Source: Glandiceps talaboti (lineage: Eukaryota > Hemichordata > Enteropneusta > Spengelidae). Taken from it: a DNA stretch of 64,000 nt. A program made the translations under genes and the position numbers. Of the stretch, positions 21,331-44,162 are shown piece after piece; position 1 is the first letter of the stretch, and every line of letters starts with the position of its first letter. The notes beneath the pieces were generated by a model. It did not search any database. It was given only the letters and a program-made list of their open reading frames with translations, and was not told where the DNA came from. The stretch is from assembly GCF_964340395.1 (NCBI RefSeq), contig NC_135566.1, positions 4,714,501 to 4,778,500 on the forward strand, in the 5' to 3' direction.

Positions 21331-21652
21331 GTTGCAGCATAAGTATGCAAACTTCGTATTCCATATAGTTTGGCAAAATTAATTTGTCACCAAACTGGAT
21401 AGAAACGGTACCAAACTCTTTTCCCTATGGTTACATAGCGATGCGTAGTTGCCATGGTTATGTGGTTATTCTTGTAGTTATCGGGTGCTCTCCTGGAAGT
21501 GAAAATAAATAAAATCTGTGTGGTAAGTATACTCTGAGGAACAAGTCTAAACAAAGGAAGAGCTGAAAGAGAAATAATTCAGGATAATTTTAAGGACAGA
21601 TTGGTTCAAATCATAGATCGTACACACGTGACACCTTCACTACACCCCGAAT

Positions 21653-21902
21653 GTTAGTCTAGAGGCTATCCGTGACTTCGAATCTCAAGACCTCTCTTCA
21701 TCCCATCTAGCTCAGTGAAAAAAAAATCATGAACCAGAAGTTGTTCATGTAACTAAGTAAACCCCCAATTGTTGGAATGATGTAAACAGTGTATGAGTAG
21801 CATACTAATATGACAAATCACCATATTTGGACATTACGTATCAGTACCCTGTTGAGCTAGGTGTGAGAAGAGATTCTAAGCCACGGATAGCCTCTAGACT
21901 AC
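21653..21902. mobile_element. Inverted-repeat element
   Basis: Arms 21653-21684 and 21871-21902 are near-complements sharing TAGTCTAGAGGCTATCCGTG. They enclose about 190 bp without an ORF. It is probably a MITE or foldback remnant. Confidence 0.65.
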
Positions 21903-22485
21903 TAGAATGTAAGATATCTCCTCGTTCAAAAAAGTTATAAATGTGATCGAATAGCTTGAAACGTCGTATCTTACAGACTACCAACACCTGTGTAGCCTGT
22001 CTACATCGAGATCTTTGATTTCGCTTCACTCCTCACTAACCGCCTGTAATACTATCAACGTGAAGTCATTTTGTGGTTTGAAAAGTACGCACCCAAACTG
22101 ATTGGTCACAATGGGAGTGTATAAATGATGTGTCTAATAGACTATATTAAAATGGGGTCGTTATGTAAATGTGCCCTCGTTTTGCAGATGAACACCAGAG
22201 TTAGCAGCGACGGATAATATAAGGACAGGTAATATTATGTAACTTTAAACAAACAGACAGCGATCGGGTGGGGGCGTGCCTAAAATCACGGATTGACACA
22301 GATAATATCACAAGTGGTTTAATACTGAGAAATCGAAGCAAAATACATATATTGACACCATGCGTGGTGAGACAGCGCAGCAAAATCACAGATCGCAGTG
22401 TAGGCAGGCTATACCTTACCAGATCCAGCCAACTACCCAGAACCTCAGAATAGTGGTCTGAGCAAGAACACAGTCATATACTTAC

Positions 22486-33993
<11,508 letters not shown>

Positions 33994-34229
33994 GGTAACC
34001 AGTATGTGACATAAATTTCTTGGCTGAAAAATTGTAACCAACAACATTATATAACGTAAACAGAACAATGTGTCTAACATTAGATTTGGCATCATACTAC
34101 TATACATTTATACCTTTAAACCTGCACTAGCTGCAACTGAGGCAATTTTTTCATGAAATAACGAAAGATATATTAACTAATTACTAATAAACCAGACACT
34201 GTATTTGTTAATTACTATAGTATATGTAG

Positions 34230-34610
34230 GAAAGTGTAGTGAAAAGTTTAAAACTTGGCTGGGAAAAGCTGGGTTTTTGATCTGTCGCCATGTTAAAACA
34301 TCACTAGTTCAAACTGTAGTATCATTTTTCTATCAGACAACCAAAAATACATTCATTGAAAATTGTTAAAATACCGATAATTAGATATTGTACATGTTAA
34401 TCAGTGGTCGATATTATCCATAAGTAAATAGTATAGGTTGAAATCACAATTGCCGTTGAGGGCGCTAATTTTGGGTGCGGACCCCAAAATAAATTTGATT
34501 GGATTTCATACAGCTACAGTGTTTTTACGGTGTATACAGCTACAAAAATATGTTTACCACAGGTGGTGCAGTTTGTACGATATTACAAGCAAGTTATTGT
34601 AACAAAACAT
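34230..34610 (+). repeat. Interspersed repeat, copy 2
   Basis: Diverged direct copy of 20940-21330. The conserved block GTACATGTTAATCAGTGGTC with GATATTATCCATAAG lies near 34390-34425, then GTTGAGGGCGCTAATTTTGG near 34455. Confidence 0.75.
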
Positions 34611-35220
34611 TTTTTTAAATCGTTCCTGTTGCAGCTAGTGAGCTTCAGAAAAATACAATGAGTCATGGGGGGGGGGGGAACTATCCTGCAAGTCTAAGTT
34701 ATACTGGAATCTCTTCAAACTGTACCACATGAAAGGTCGTTCTTGTTTCTTTTGTAATGATAACATAAATCAAAGAAATCGACAATTTGTTATATTTACC
34801 CACAAAGTTATTTTCGGTGGCCCTTTTTGGCTTCTAAAAATGATTAATTTTAATACCATTTGATCTCTATTGCAAAATTTGCAGACAAATCAAAAAGAAA
34901 CTGAAAATGCCACACTTTAAGATAACAAGATTGAATGAGTACAGTTTCTTACATCATTTTGTCTAAGTGAAGTTAACTACATACGCCACCATACAGCCAT
35001 CCAATGAACACCACAAAAGACATGTTGCCGTGTGCTTGATACTAAGAAAATCTAAACTGATTTAAATTACTAGTATTTCATTTCTGAAGACAAAAATGTC
35101 GGGGAAAATACGATCTTGCTTTTGAAATGGGGCATATGCAGTTTCTTGTTGTTTTCTGTGTGGTTGTATCAAACAGAAAAGCCGAACAGTATTGTGAAAT
35201 TCACTGTATGTGTAAGTACG

Positions 35221-35267
35221 TATACGTATGTACGTACGTACGTATGTACGCACGCACACACACACAA

Positions 35268-35310
<43 letters not shown>

Positions 35311-35410
35311 CACACACAGATACACACACATACATACATACATACATACATACATACATACATACATACATACATACATACATACATACATACATACATA
35401 CATACACATA

Positions 35411-35446
<36 letters not shown>
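35221..35446. repeat. CGTA/CA/CATA composite microsatellite
   Basis: CGTA units, then (CA)n, then about 18 CATA units, then (CA)n. Confidence 0.97.
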
Positions 35447-35447
<1 letters not shown>

Positions 35448-36189
35448 TCGTGCCCTACATTGTTGCAAGGGTTAATTGCTAGTACCATATATAGGAAGAA
35501 TGTAATTTTAAATGACATTCAAAATGAACATTATAAAGAAGCCCAATTCCGCTACTATAGTCCGTAATAGTAAGATAACAGCCCAAGCACACTGTATGTG
35601 AAACAACAGTTTACATTTGTCAATAAATCAAAGTATTGACCTGTTCAGGCACAATACAATGTAGCCCGGACATACAGCTATGTAAAATAGAAACTGTCAT
35701 AAGACATATTACACTTCAGCAACACTGCAAATAATCGAGGTTCAAACTCAAACCTTGCGATAATCCTCTGACATTAAAAATACAATTGGTCAATTCTATA
35801 CATTTATGATTTGGCTTACCGAGCTGGGTATTTAATGAACCACGTGTGTCAGTATCCGATTGCTTGTAGATTGTATTAAACTGTGGGATTTCCCTTTTAG
35901 CTAGTGTGTCCACGTTCAAATAGTTGTCTTTTTTCTGCTGTTGAATTTTGCCCAGTGAGACATAATACTTTAAACTTGAAGGGTGTAGTATCATCTACTG
36001 TTGTTGGAAATTTTCCATTGTGATGAGCGCTATATTGAAAGAAATCGTCTGAATAATATTGCCATTGAATATTCATATTAAACACTTTTTATAGGGAAAG
36101 GAACACACAGAATGTGTACAAACATGTTTAAGTCATTGTAATGTTGAGTGTATTGTGAAAATGGTTAGAAGTGTTATGACAAGTTATAG

Positions 36190-36260
36190 CATATCGTCAC
36201 GTCAGTGCATGCAGTAAGGCCTGTCGTATCTGCACCTTACTGCACTGACGAAACGATATG
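36190..36260. mobile_element. Small inverted-repeat element
   Basis: CATATCGTCACGTCAGTGCA (then TGCAGTAAGG) on the left is complementary to 36235-36260 with a few changes. The loop is about 15 bases. Confidence 0.6.
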
Positions 36261-36369
36261 TACAACAATGTGTTACATGCCATTGTATTGTTGGACTTCT
36301 ACATGTTCCAACCTAAATTGCACGCCAGGAATTTCAAGAATTTAAACATCTGCATCAAATTATACTCCG

Positions 36370-36509
36370 TTGCCTCATGGGTCTTAGCAGACATGAATGT
36401 GGATTAGATGAACAATGAATATTCATGACTATTTATCTGAAGGAAATAAGCACTTAGGGCTTATGAATATTCAATGTTCACCTAACCCATATCAAGTCCC
36501 ATGGGGCAA
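36370..36509. mobile_element. Inverted-repeat element with a relative at 59.4 kb
   Basis: Left arm 36370-36427 and right arm 36461-36509 are diverged complements (TTGCCTCATGGG against CCCATGGGGCAA; GAACAATGAATATTCATG against TATGAATATTCAATGTTC). About 60 bases of the left arm recur at 59368-59426. Confidence 0.65.
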
Positions 36510-37261
36510 CAGTGTGCCATTGCAATAATGTCACTGAAATAACAGTATTGGTGAAAGCGAAAGAGTTTGAATTGGTGTTTGGCGAAAGAGTCGAAAATTA
36601 GGTGACGTGAAATCATAACTAGAACGTAAATTTTATGAAAATACATTTATTTTCTGGAGTGTTGTTTTTTCATACAAAAAGATCACACTCTTAACTTCTT
36701 GTAGGAAAAAGTAATTATGGTAATGTTAGTGTATGTATGTGTCCGACTGTCTGTATACACGATATATTTGGATCACGTGATTTAGACACTTTTCAATGGA
36801 AAAGGATACATATTAATCAGTCCAATTAACATATCATTTGCCAGATAAATGTTTGTGTTAATAAAATAAAACTTACTACACCCATTGTTTCATGAAACAA
36901 TATCTCAGACTTGTATTTATTCATCTTTCTGCCAAAACGTTGGAAAATTCAATATACATCTATGAATTTTGAGATGACACAATTACACGACCTTTCTGTG
37001 TCACCGATATACTAGTGCTCCTGGTGGCACATGCAAAACAGTCTTCAATCCAAACTAGAAGTTTAAAGTTCGTCAATATTTGAGCTCGTTATGGAAGCCA
37101 ATAATATGTAAATTTTTGCTCTTGGAAGAGGTAACATGGCAATTAGGGACACAGCAATCCACAGCATGTTTACTATTCGATGTAATGTATTTGTGACATA
37201 TTGGTCCATGATCACAAAAAGATCATCAAGTCGACTATATTAAATCACTCGCACACAATCC

Positions 37262-37572
37262 AAAATAACATGCACAGACACACATAAATATACATACACA
37301 GATACAGACATACACACACACACACACATATACATACATACATACATACATACATACATGCGTACGTGATTACGTACATACATACATACATACATACATA
37401 CATACATACATACATACATACATACATACACACATACATACACAGATACATACATACACACACATACACACATACATACATACAGATACACACATACACA
37501 CATACATACATTCATACATACATACATACATACATACATACACGCACACAAGCACGCACGCACACACGCACG

Positions 37573-37612
<40 letters not shown>

Positions 37613-37683
37613 TACATACATACATACATACATACATACATACATACATACATACATACATACATACATACATACATACATAC
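37262..37683. repeat. CATA/CA composite microsatellite
   Basis: About 420 bp of CATA and CA units with CACG and CAGA variants. Confidence 0.97.
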
Positions 37684-39234
37684 AAGGGTATTTTTTATAA
37701 GGAAGCAACAAAGCTGATGTGTGGACACTTACACTGTATATACTGTTTATTTCTTGTAACAAAATGAAGGACAAAAAGAAGAAGTATATCAACTTGTTAG
37801 GTGTATGATACCCACACCTGTTAAATATACTTATAAAGGCAAAAAAATCAACACATAGAATTGTATATGAGAAATGTACACAATATTGCACATTATAAAA
37901 TATTCATAAACTTATTCTGATTTTCTCATGGTTATCAATAATATACATTAAGGGTGGTACAAAAAAATGTTCATAATTTTGGCAAACAGAAAGTGCTTTT
38001 TGTAGAGATATGTGTGCTCATAACCATGGTAAGAAATGTGTGCTCATAACCATGGTAACAAAGACATGTTTAAATCTTAATATCTTTACAATTTCTGCAT
38101 CTATTCAATGTCCTTTTGTATATTTCTTTCGTGTAGCAACTATCGTATCTCTTAGTAAAACACGTTTACAGCATCTTGTAAGGAACAGAGAGGTGGGACA
38201 AAAACAAAGAAACCTCTTGTTGAAATAAATCTAGTTTATCTTGTGGAATAAAAACAGCATCTTTCTACATAATAGGGCTGTCAATCTTTTCTAAAAATGA
38301 CAAAAAATCTCAGTGCTAATAGCAACAATTTTCAGCAAACAATCTAAAGTGTAGAATAATCAGTATTTGATCAACATCGATAAAAGCAACATTTACATCA
38401 ACAAAAACAGGCAATCACAGTCGATAATAAAAAACATGCATAATATTTTCACAAGCATAAACATGTTAATGTACTTAACTCTGACGTTACAAGTACATCG
38501 CTGATGACTAATAATCTTTTAATCTCTTGTTTTGGCAAGATATGTTGATTCAAATTGTAGTACTTCTTCTTAATCCTAATCCCTGATCCCAACATTGTCT
38601 TTGATATTAATTTTTGGAAACTGTTACCAGAAAATCTAAACATCAACTCTCTACTGAATATGGGCAGTCTGATTTATTTTATCACCAATATTAACTGCTA
38701 CGTTTGATTTCCAAGTAAATATCAAACTTTTCTCACACGCCTCCATGAGCTCATTAATTAACCATGTCTATTTAGGTGGGGGGAATAACAGTTGACAAGT
38801 AAGCAACAGTGAAGACAAAATCTTTAAAAGAATTGTATTTAAGACAAAATTTCTGCAGGTAAATGTTGAAATTATTATATACGTATATTTGTAGACCATT
38901 CATAACAGTAATAATTGGGTAGTGTAATCATCAAAATGGTATGAATACAATGATTTTGTTGAATGCTTTGCACAACTAATGTGTTTAGTATGTGCCATAC
39001 AAATACATATGCTCAAATGGAAAGCATTCTGTAACCAACTAGACTGTACATCTATCCTATCACAACAATGTGTTATAGATGATATAACCTGGATTAGGTC
39101 TTTTTCACTCACTGAGGCTAACCATATACCCATGAAGAGAGAATGAAACATCTGTGTGTTTTTTGTTTGTATATACTAACATCTCTCTAATATGTATAAT
39201 CATTATTAACTCTTGGTACCCACAGTATAATTCT

Positions 39235-39412
39235 ACCACCTAGGTCTGTCATAAACGTATCTATTATTTGATTTCTTCCATGACATTATAACTTCTACTC
39301 GGCGCTACACATGCATTACTACAGGCACACATTAGAATAAGTTGACCTTCTTGTTCTATTTTGACCCTCTCGGATGAAGTAAAATACTATTATAGGTACC
39401 AAGAATCAACAT
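39235..39412 (+). repeat. Interspersed repeat shared with 55.85-56.38 kb
   Basis: ACCACCTAGGTCTGTCATAA and AATAAGTTGACCTTCTTGTT (then CTATTTTGACC) match 55850-55925 and 56305-56375 in the same order and orientation, but here the two halves are about 75 bp apart rather than about 400. Confidence 0.7.
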
Positions 39413-40923
39413 CAGAATGCTTAAAAAGTGCTTTTTTTAAAAATCCTTCTTAGTTCTTTAACTGAAAGCATTCCATAATACGAGAATTCAATACTAGGTC
39501 TTTGATTTCTAATACTATAGCACAGGCATGTCCGCCTCATTAAATTATAACAATCTTGTATATCAATTTCATTTACATATTCTACCAACATCAATTTCCT
39601 TGTAACGTTTATGGTGTTTTACTGTATGACATTTTCCATATACACTTATAACATACGATATATGGTTAACAAGACAACGCTGTCTCCTGGAATAGCATAT
39701 GCATGCATGCTCCCTAAAAAAATGATCTTTTTATAAATGCATACTATGCATCTTTCTGATGAGGTCACATCTGCAACCTCTGTTTTTTTGCGAATTGTAA
39801 TTCTAATATACAACATTTGAGGTTCTACACTTTAGATATAAAGACTGTAATACAAGGCTTGCCACAACTTTTTTTTTAGTAACAACGCATTTGATGTTAA
39901 TTAGTATTAAAGAATACAGTTATATGTTCAGTGAAACATTTTGCCAGCAAAATGATAACAGAATTGTCACAAGTCAGTAAACACAAACGAAAACCAAGTG
40001 CCAATGGCACGGTAGTTCACCTGATTAAATCATACACAGAAGATATTTGTGTAAATAAAAGTTTTGGTAGAATGAACAATACATGTTTTCAGTTAGATAA
40101 CCAAACTATTCTCCCCATTGTATCGCTGTGAGTCTTGAGGTTCATGCTGCTACTCTGCACCCAATGCAATTTCAATTAATACCCTTAAGCAATAAGATTT
40201 GATATTGAAATCCAAGCTGTTATTTTAAACAGGTCTCAATTTCAATTAATACCCATCAGCAATAACGCAGCCCTGTTTTGTAACCACTTCTTGTTAAATA
40301 GAGGTATTTTTTTTGGATTAATGCAATGACAACAAGTACTTCTTGCCCAGGAGGTAGGTTAATATCACCTGATCACTAAATTTCAAATTAAGAAACAATT
40401 TCTAATATCACAGATCACACATTACACAAAAGTGATTTTTTTTCCATTCAATCATGTTTCTTTGTACAACCCACACATACAGACAGGACTGACTTGATAA
40501 ATAGTTTAAACAGGTCTTAACTTTTCAAGACAAAATAAAGGGGTTCCAGAAAATTGAAAGAAACTGTGAATAATTTTTTTGTTGTGTTGATAATGATAGA
40601 TTTTAAGTGCTCACTGGAATTTTTGTCATAGTTCACAACATTTGCTGTCACATACCATAGACCCTGCACACACAGACTAAAAATCATATTTTGAATAATT
40701 TCGCATTTACTCAGTCATCATAAGTGCCATTTTAAGTAATACTTTGTCTTTCTTTCTGCCAAACTTCAAATCTTAATGTTTTGCTTTTGGGGGTCCACCT
40801 TCAAATTTCAAATATATTAAACTTATGATTATCAACTTGATATCATAGATTCAAAATGCACTCAGCTTTCAAGCCATGAAGTAACTTACACAATATTTAA
40901 GGCATGAAAGTGATGGGACGACT

Positions 40924-40924
<1 letters not shown>

Positions 40925-40955
<31 letters not shown>

Positions 40956-41100
40956 TACCCAATGGGTATCACATAGTATTTAGGATGGGGCGAGTGTTTG
41001 CGTATACCCAGCAGGTATTAAATAGTCAATATGGAGTATATGTTTGGGTATACCAGTGGGTATCACATATTCAGCATATGGTATGACTCTAGGGTATAAC
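40925..41100 (+). repeat. Poly-G run and degenerate 50-bp tandem repeat
   Basis: About 28 consecutive G (40925-40952), then three degenerate units beginning TATACCCAATGGGTATCACA, TATACCCAGCAGGTATTAAA and TATACCAGTGGGTATCACAT. Confidence 0.75.
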
Positions 41101-41222
41101 AACCATCTATATATATTTCCTTAACACACCTTCCAGGTATAAAATATTTTACAGAGGTGAAAGTTAGTGTGTACCAACAAGGTAACCAGACTTTTACTTT
41201 CCGAGGCGCAATTAGATGTTAT

Positions 41223-41366
41223 TTCCAAATATTTTTCTTCATTCATTCATTCAGCCAGGGAAAAACAAGTTATCTAAGGGGCTTTTATCACTACGAGTCA
41301 CTAGATGAGTAATGACAACCCTTAGGTAACGAGTATTTTCCAGCTGAATGAAGGAAAATATTGGAG
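41223..41366. mobile_element. Inverted-repeat element with a relative at 60.1 kb
   Basis: The left arm (CAAATATTTTTCTTCATTCA near 41226, then CAGCCAGGGAAAAACAAGTT and ATCTAAGGGG) is complementary to the right arm (CCCTTAGGTAACGAGTATTT, then TCCAGCTGAATGAAGGAAAA, TATTGG). A diverged right arm recurs at 60070-60125. Confidence 0.7.
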
Positions 41367-43149
41367 AATAACATAATTATACCAACACCAGTAATAACAT
41401 CAAAGAGAATTGGAAGAGTGAGGGTAATTTTTAGAACACAGCAGAACCAGTGATGTAGACACATGTTGTCGTGACATAGACATGTTGTATAAATCCCGGA
41501 TTTATGGCTTGTGCATGGTATAATCTATATTAAACCTCATTTGATTTCAGCTCCCAAGTATCACAATACCTTAATTTAGCATCACAGATGATGAATATTC
41601 ATAATTTATGTTCATATTAATTTTACACATAATTTACATCTTAATTGACATAACCAGCAGACATCACATCATTCACTGTCTATAGGTTGTCTCCTAATTT
41701 TTTTAAAATTATTTAAATTTAAAAACCACTAAATTATTTCTGTACCATGCTTATCCAAGCATGAATATGTTTTTTGAGGTAATCACAAGTGAGTGCTACA
41801 AAAAAATAAATGTTCTATCATTGGTTGCAATCAAACACTATTATGCAATACTGGTGTGTCGTAAGTAAATATGTGCAATGCATTTCATATCATATCACGA
41901 TAGGGTAGAGCATAAGAATATTAGTTGTATGTAAGACATACATGAGAAAACCAACATGCTATGATGAAATATGAGGGGGTGACATCTTGTCTTTCTGTAA
42001 ATTTACCCACAGAAAACAATAACAAATATGTGTATGTTTTTGTGACCTTACTGCTGAGGTGATAAGTACATGTATTGTTGAATTTTGCGATTTCTAAACT
42101 TGACCTCGTATCTTGTCATCTCAAAATTATTCTGGTCTTAACATCTGGTGGCACTATTTTCATCGGTAATGTGTCTGTAAAACTAAAGTGCCTTTTTTCA
42201 CATGGATATAATGACTTAAGTTAACTAAACATAAACAAGTAAATGGGGTAAGACAGATATCAAGCATCTGTTTTTTTCAGTGTGGTGAAATTATATTAGT
42301 GGTACATGTAAGGTTGCTGTTAACCAACAAGCACTCATCACACAACTAGAAATCTCAATCTCACTTTGTATCATAGATATTCAACATGGCAAGCACAAAC
42401 CGATGGTACTACCAACCAGAATGTGGGTCATTCCTATTAGCTTCTTGTAATCTACACAGCTCCCTCTACATTCCAATGAATAAAAGAAATCACTAAAAAG
42501 CACTCCAGACTTTGATCAATGAGAATTTCACATATCATGCAGATTCTCCCACGATAAATTTACCATAAGCCCGCAGGCCTGGTAGTTACATCACAGAATT
42601 ACTCTAATTACATGGGTACCAATAATTTAAATACTTAAATACATGTACTTCTCTCAGTCTAATACTTTAAAAGATGCCACGTACATAAAATGTCTGTGAA
42701 ACATATGAACGGCTACCACTTGTGGTGCAAATTGATATTCACACATTCACACCAATATCATACTGTAGGAATATATATACAAAGGAAAGCACAGATACTA
42801 TACTATGATGCATCATTGTATAAATGAAACAGTTAATGCCACTGCACTATTGGAATTCACTTTTGATGACACAAGTCTACATAATTACAATTTTCTTTTT
42901 CCAAAAAAAAAAGAACGTTGTGAAAGTATTTTTATCTATGTGCTAAACATCGACTTGATGGTAAGCCTAGGAAAGTATCAAATGAGCTGATTCATTAGAA
43001 ATTACTGACTTCACCATTATTCTTAATGTACAATTGGCAACTGACAAAATTGTTCTCCGACATCCTATAAATCATACATTAACTTACAGTTTGACCTACA
43101 CACACTTGAACAATAAAATGGGAATAACTGAGATTCACTATCCCCTATC

Positions 43150-43420
43150 ACAACCATCTTGGCATCTGTGTTGGCCATCTTGAATTCTGCAATGGCCATA
43201 TTGGATTGTGTCAGCCATCTTGAATTCTGTGACAGCCATTTTGGATCTGTGACAGCTCTCTGGGATTTTAGTGGCCATCTTGGATTCTATGTCGGCCATC
43301 TTGGATTCAGTGACAACTACCTTTTTTGTCTTGAATTCTGACATGGCCATCTTAGATTTCATTCCATGAATTAAGTCATACAATCTTGGATTCAGCTGTA
43401 ATATGGTCATCTTGGAACCT
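43150..43420. repeat. Degenerate 27-30 bp minisatellite
   Basis: About nine loose copies of GGCCATCTTGGATTCTGTGA. The minus-strand ORF over it (repeated SKMA) is a repeat artefact. It lies just downstream of TBC1D10, possibly in its 3' UTR. Confidence 0.85.
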
Positions 43421-43625
43421 GCAACACAATGCTTGATTCTGTGTTTGCCACATATGATCTCATGACTGATTCTGAGTTCTGATTCCCAACCACATTTGGA
43501 CAAATACATGTTTTATCCACAATGTTATTAGACAATATACAGAGTAGAGAATCTTTGGTTTGCAGAGATTACAGAATGACTTGACCGGAGTCCCACTCAA
43601 AGTGTTTGCTATGTCCAAAATGTAT

Positions 43626-43752
43626 CGGAGGAGGGTATGTGACACCACACCTTGACTATAGTGAGCTTCATTAATGAAGTCTAGTATCAGAGGAAGGTAT
43701 GTGACACCACACCTTGGCTAAAGTCATCAGCTTCATTACTGTAGTCTAGTCA
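43626..43752 (+). repeat. 62-bp direct tandem duplication
   Basis: GGTATGTGACACCACACCTT occurs at about 43634 and 43696, each copy ending near GTCTAGT. Confidence 0.85.
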
Positions 43753-43889
43753 TGAAATAAATACACATCTTACTATTTTGTATGATGTGGACTGCCTTTC
43801 TGCAGGTCAAAGGTCATCAGACAAAAACAAAACAATAATATAATTATTCGGCAGGACTCAAAGATCAAAATTTGATGATTCTCTGATTA

Positions 43890-44162
43890 TTAGCTGACAT
43901 CTGGCATGGTGACATCATTTGATGCAAGGACTTCTTGACTTTTATTTTCTACCAACAAGTCAAAACTTCTATTTTCCCCAAGAAATTCTCGACTCCTATT
44001 ACGAAATCTTTGCCTTGAGTCTGCTAAGGAGGATGTACTCTCTGGACTGTCCATGGAGGATGGAGAATTGTCTTCAGATTTACTTCTCTTGGCTCTTCGT
44101 CTAGCTAACTGTATGGCATGTTCTCGCTCCATTTCCTTTTCAGCAATCCTTAGTTTTAAACT
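43890..44162 (-). CDS. TBC1D10: TBC1D10 last exon: basic and Ser-rich C-terminus
   Basis: Acceptor [27 protein letters not shown] is followed by [20 protein letters not shown] and ends in VTMPDVS. The segment EREHAIQL matches the helix after the TBC domain in relatives; the rest is probably disordered. There is no long proline-rich or EBP50-binding tail as in vertebrate EPI64. Confidence 0.9.
   Translation of the reverse strand, partial: SLKLRIAEKEMEREHAIQLARRRAKRSKSEDNSPSSMDSPESTSSLADSRQRFRNRSREFLGENRSFDLLVENKSQEVLASNDVTMPDVS

Larger units (their letters stand above)
18990..22485. other. Spacer between the EGF membrane gene and the SVOP-like gene (tail to tail)
   Basis: It holds the 3' untranslated region of the plus gene and probably the last exon and 3' UTR of the minus SVOP-like gene, neither end delimited. 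It also holds the repeats listed separately (58-bp duplication, (GA)n, interspersed repeat, inverted repeat). ORFs here show no family resemblance. Confidence 0.5.
34024..43889. other. Spacer between the SVOP-like 5' end and the TBC1D10 3' end
   Basis: It should hold the SVOP-like promoter, any upstream noncoding exon, and the TBC1D10 3' UTR (just below 43890). No coding exon is supported. A 35830-35935 stretch on the minus strand ends in a good donor (CTCG|GTAAGC) and could be a noncoding first exon, but does not join in frame. Repeats are listed separately. Confidence 0.5.

Noticed and set aside
22201-22389. Candidate last exon of the SVOP-like gene
   Set aside because: No protein similarity to SVOP tails and no acceptor in the right phase that gives more than a residue or two.
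35716-35994. Minus ORF that might be an N-terminal SVOP-like exon
   Set aside because: It ends at a good donor but does not join the next acceptor in the reading frame of the supported ATG. At most it is untranslated.
43138-43509. Minus ORF with repeated SKMA
   Set aside because: Comes from a degenerate minisatellite downstream of the TBC1D10 stop codon.
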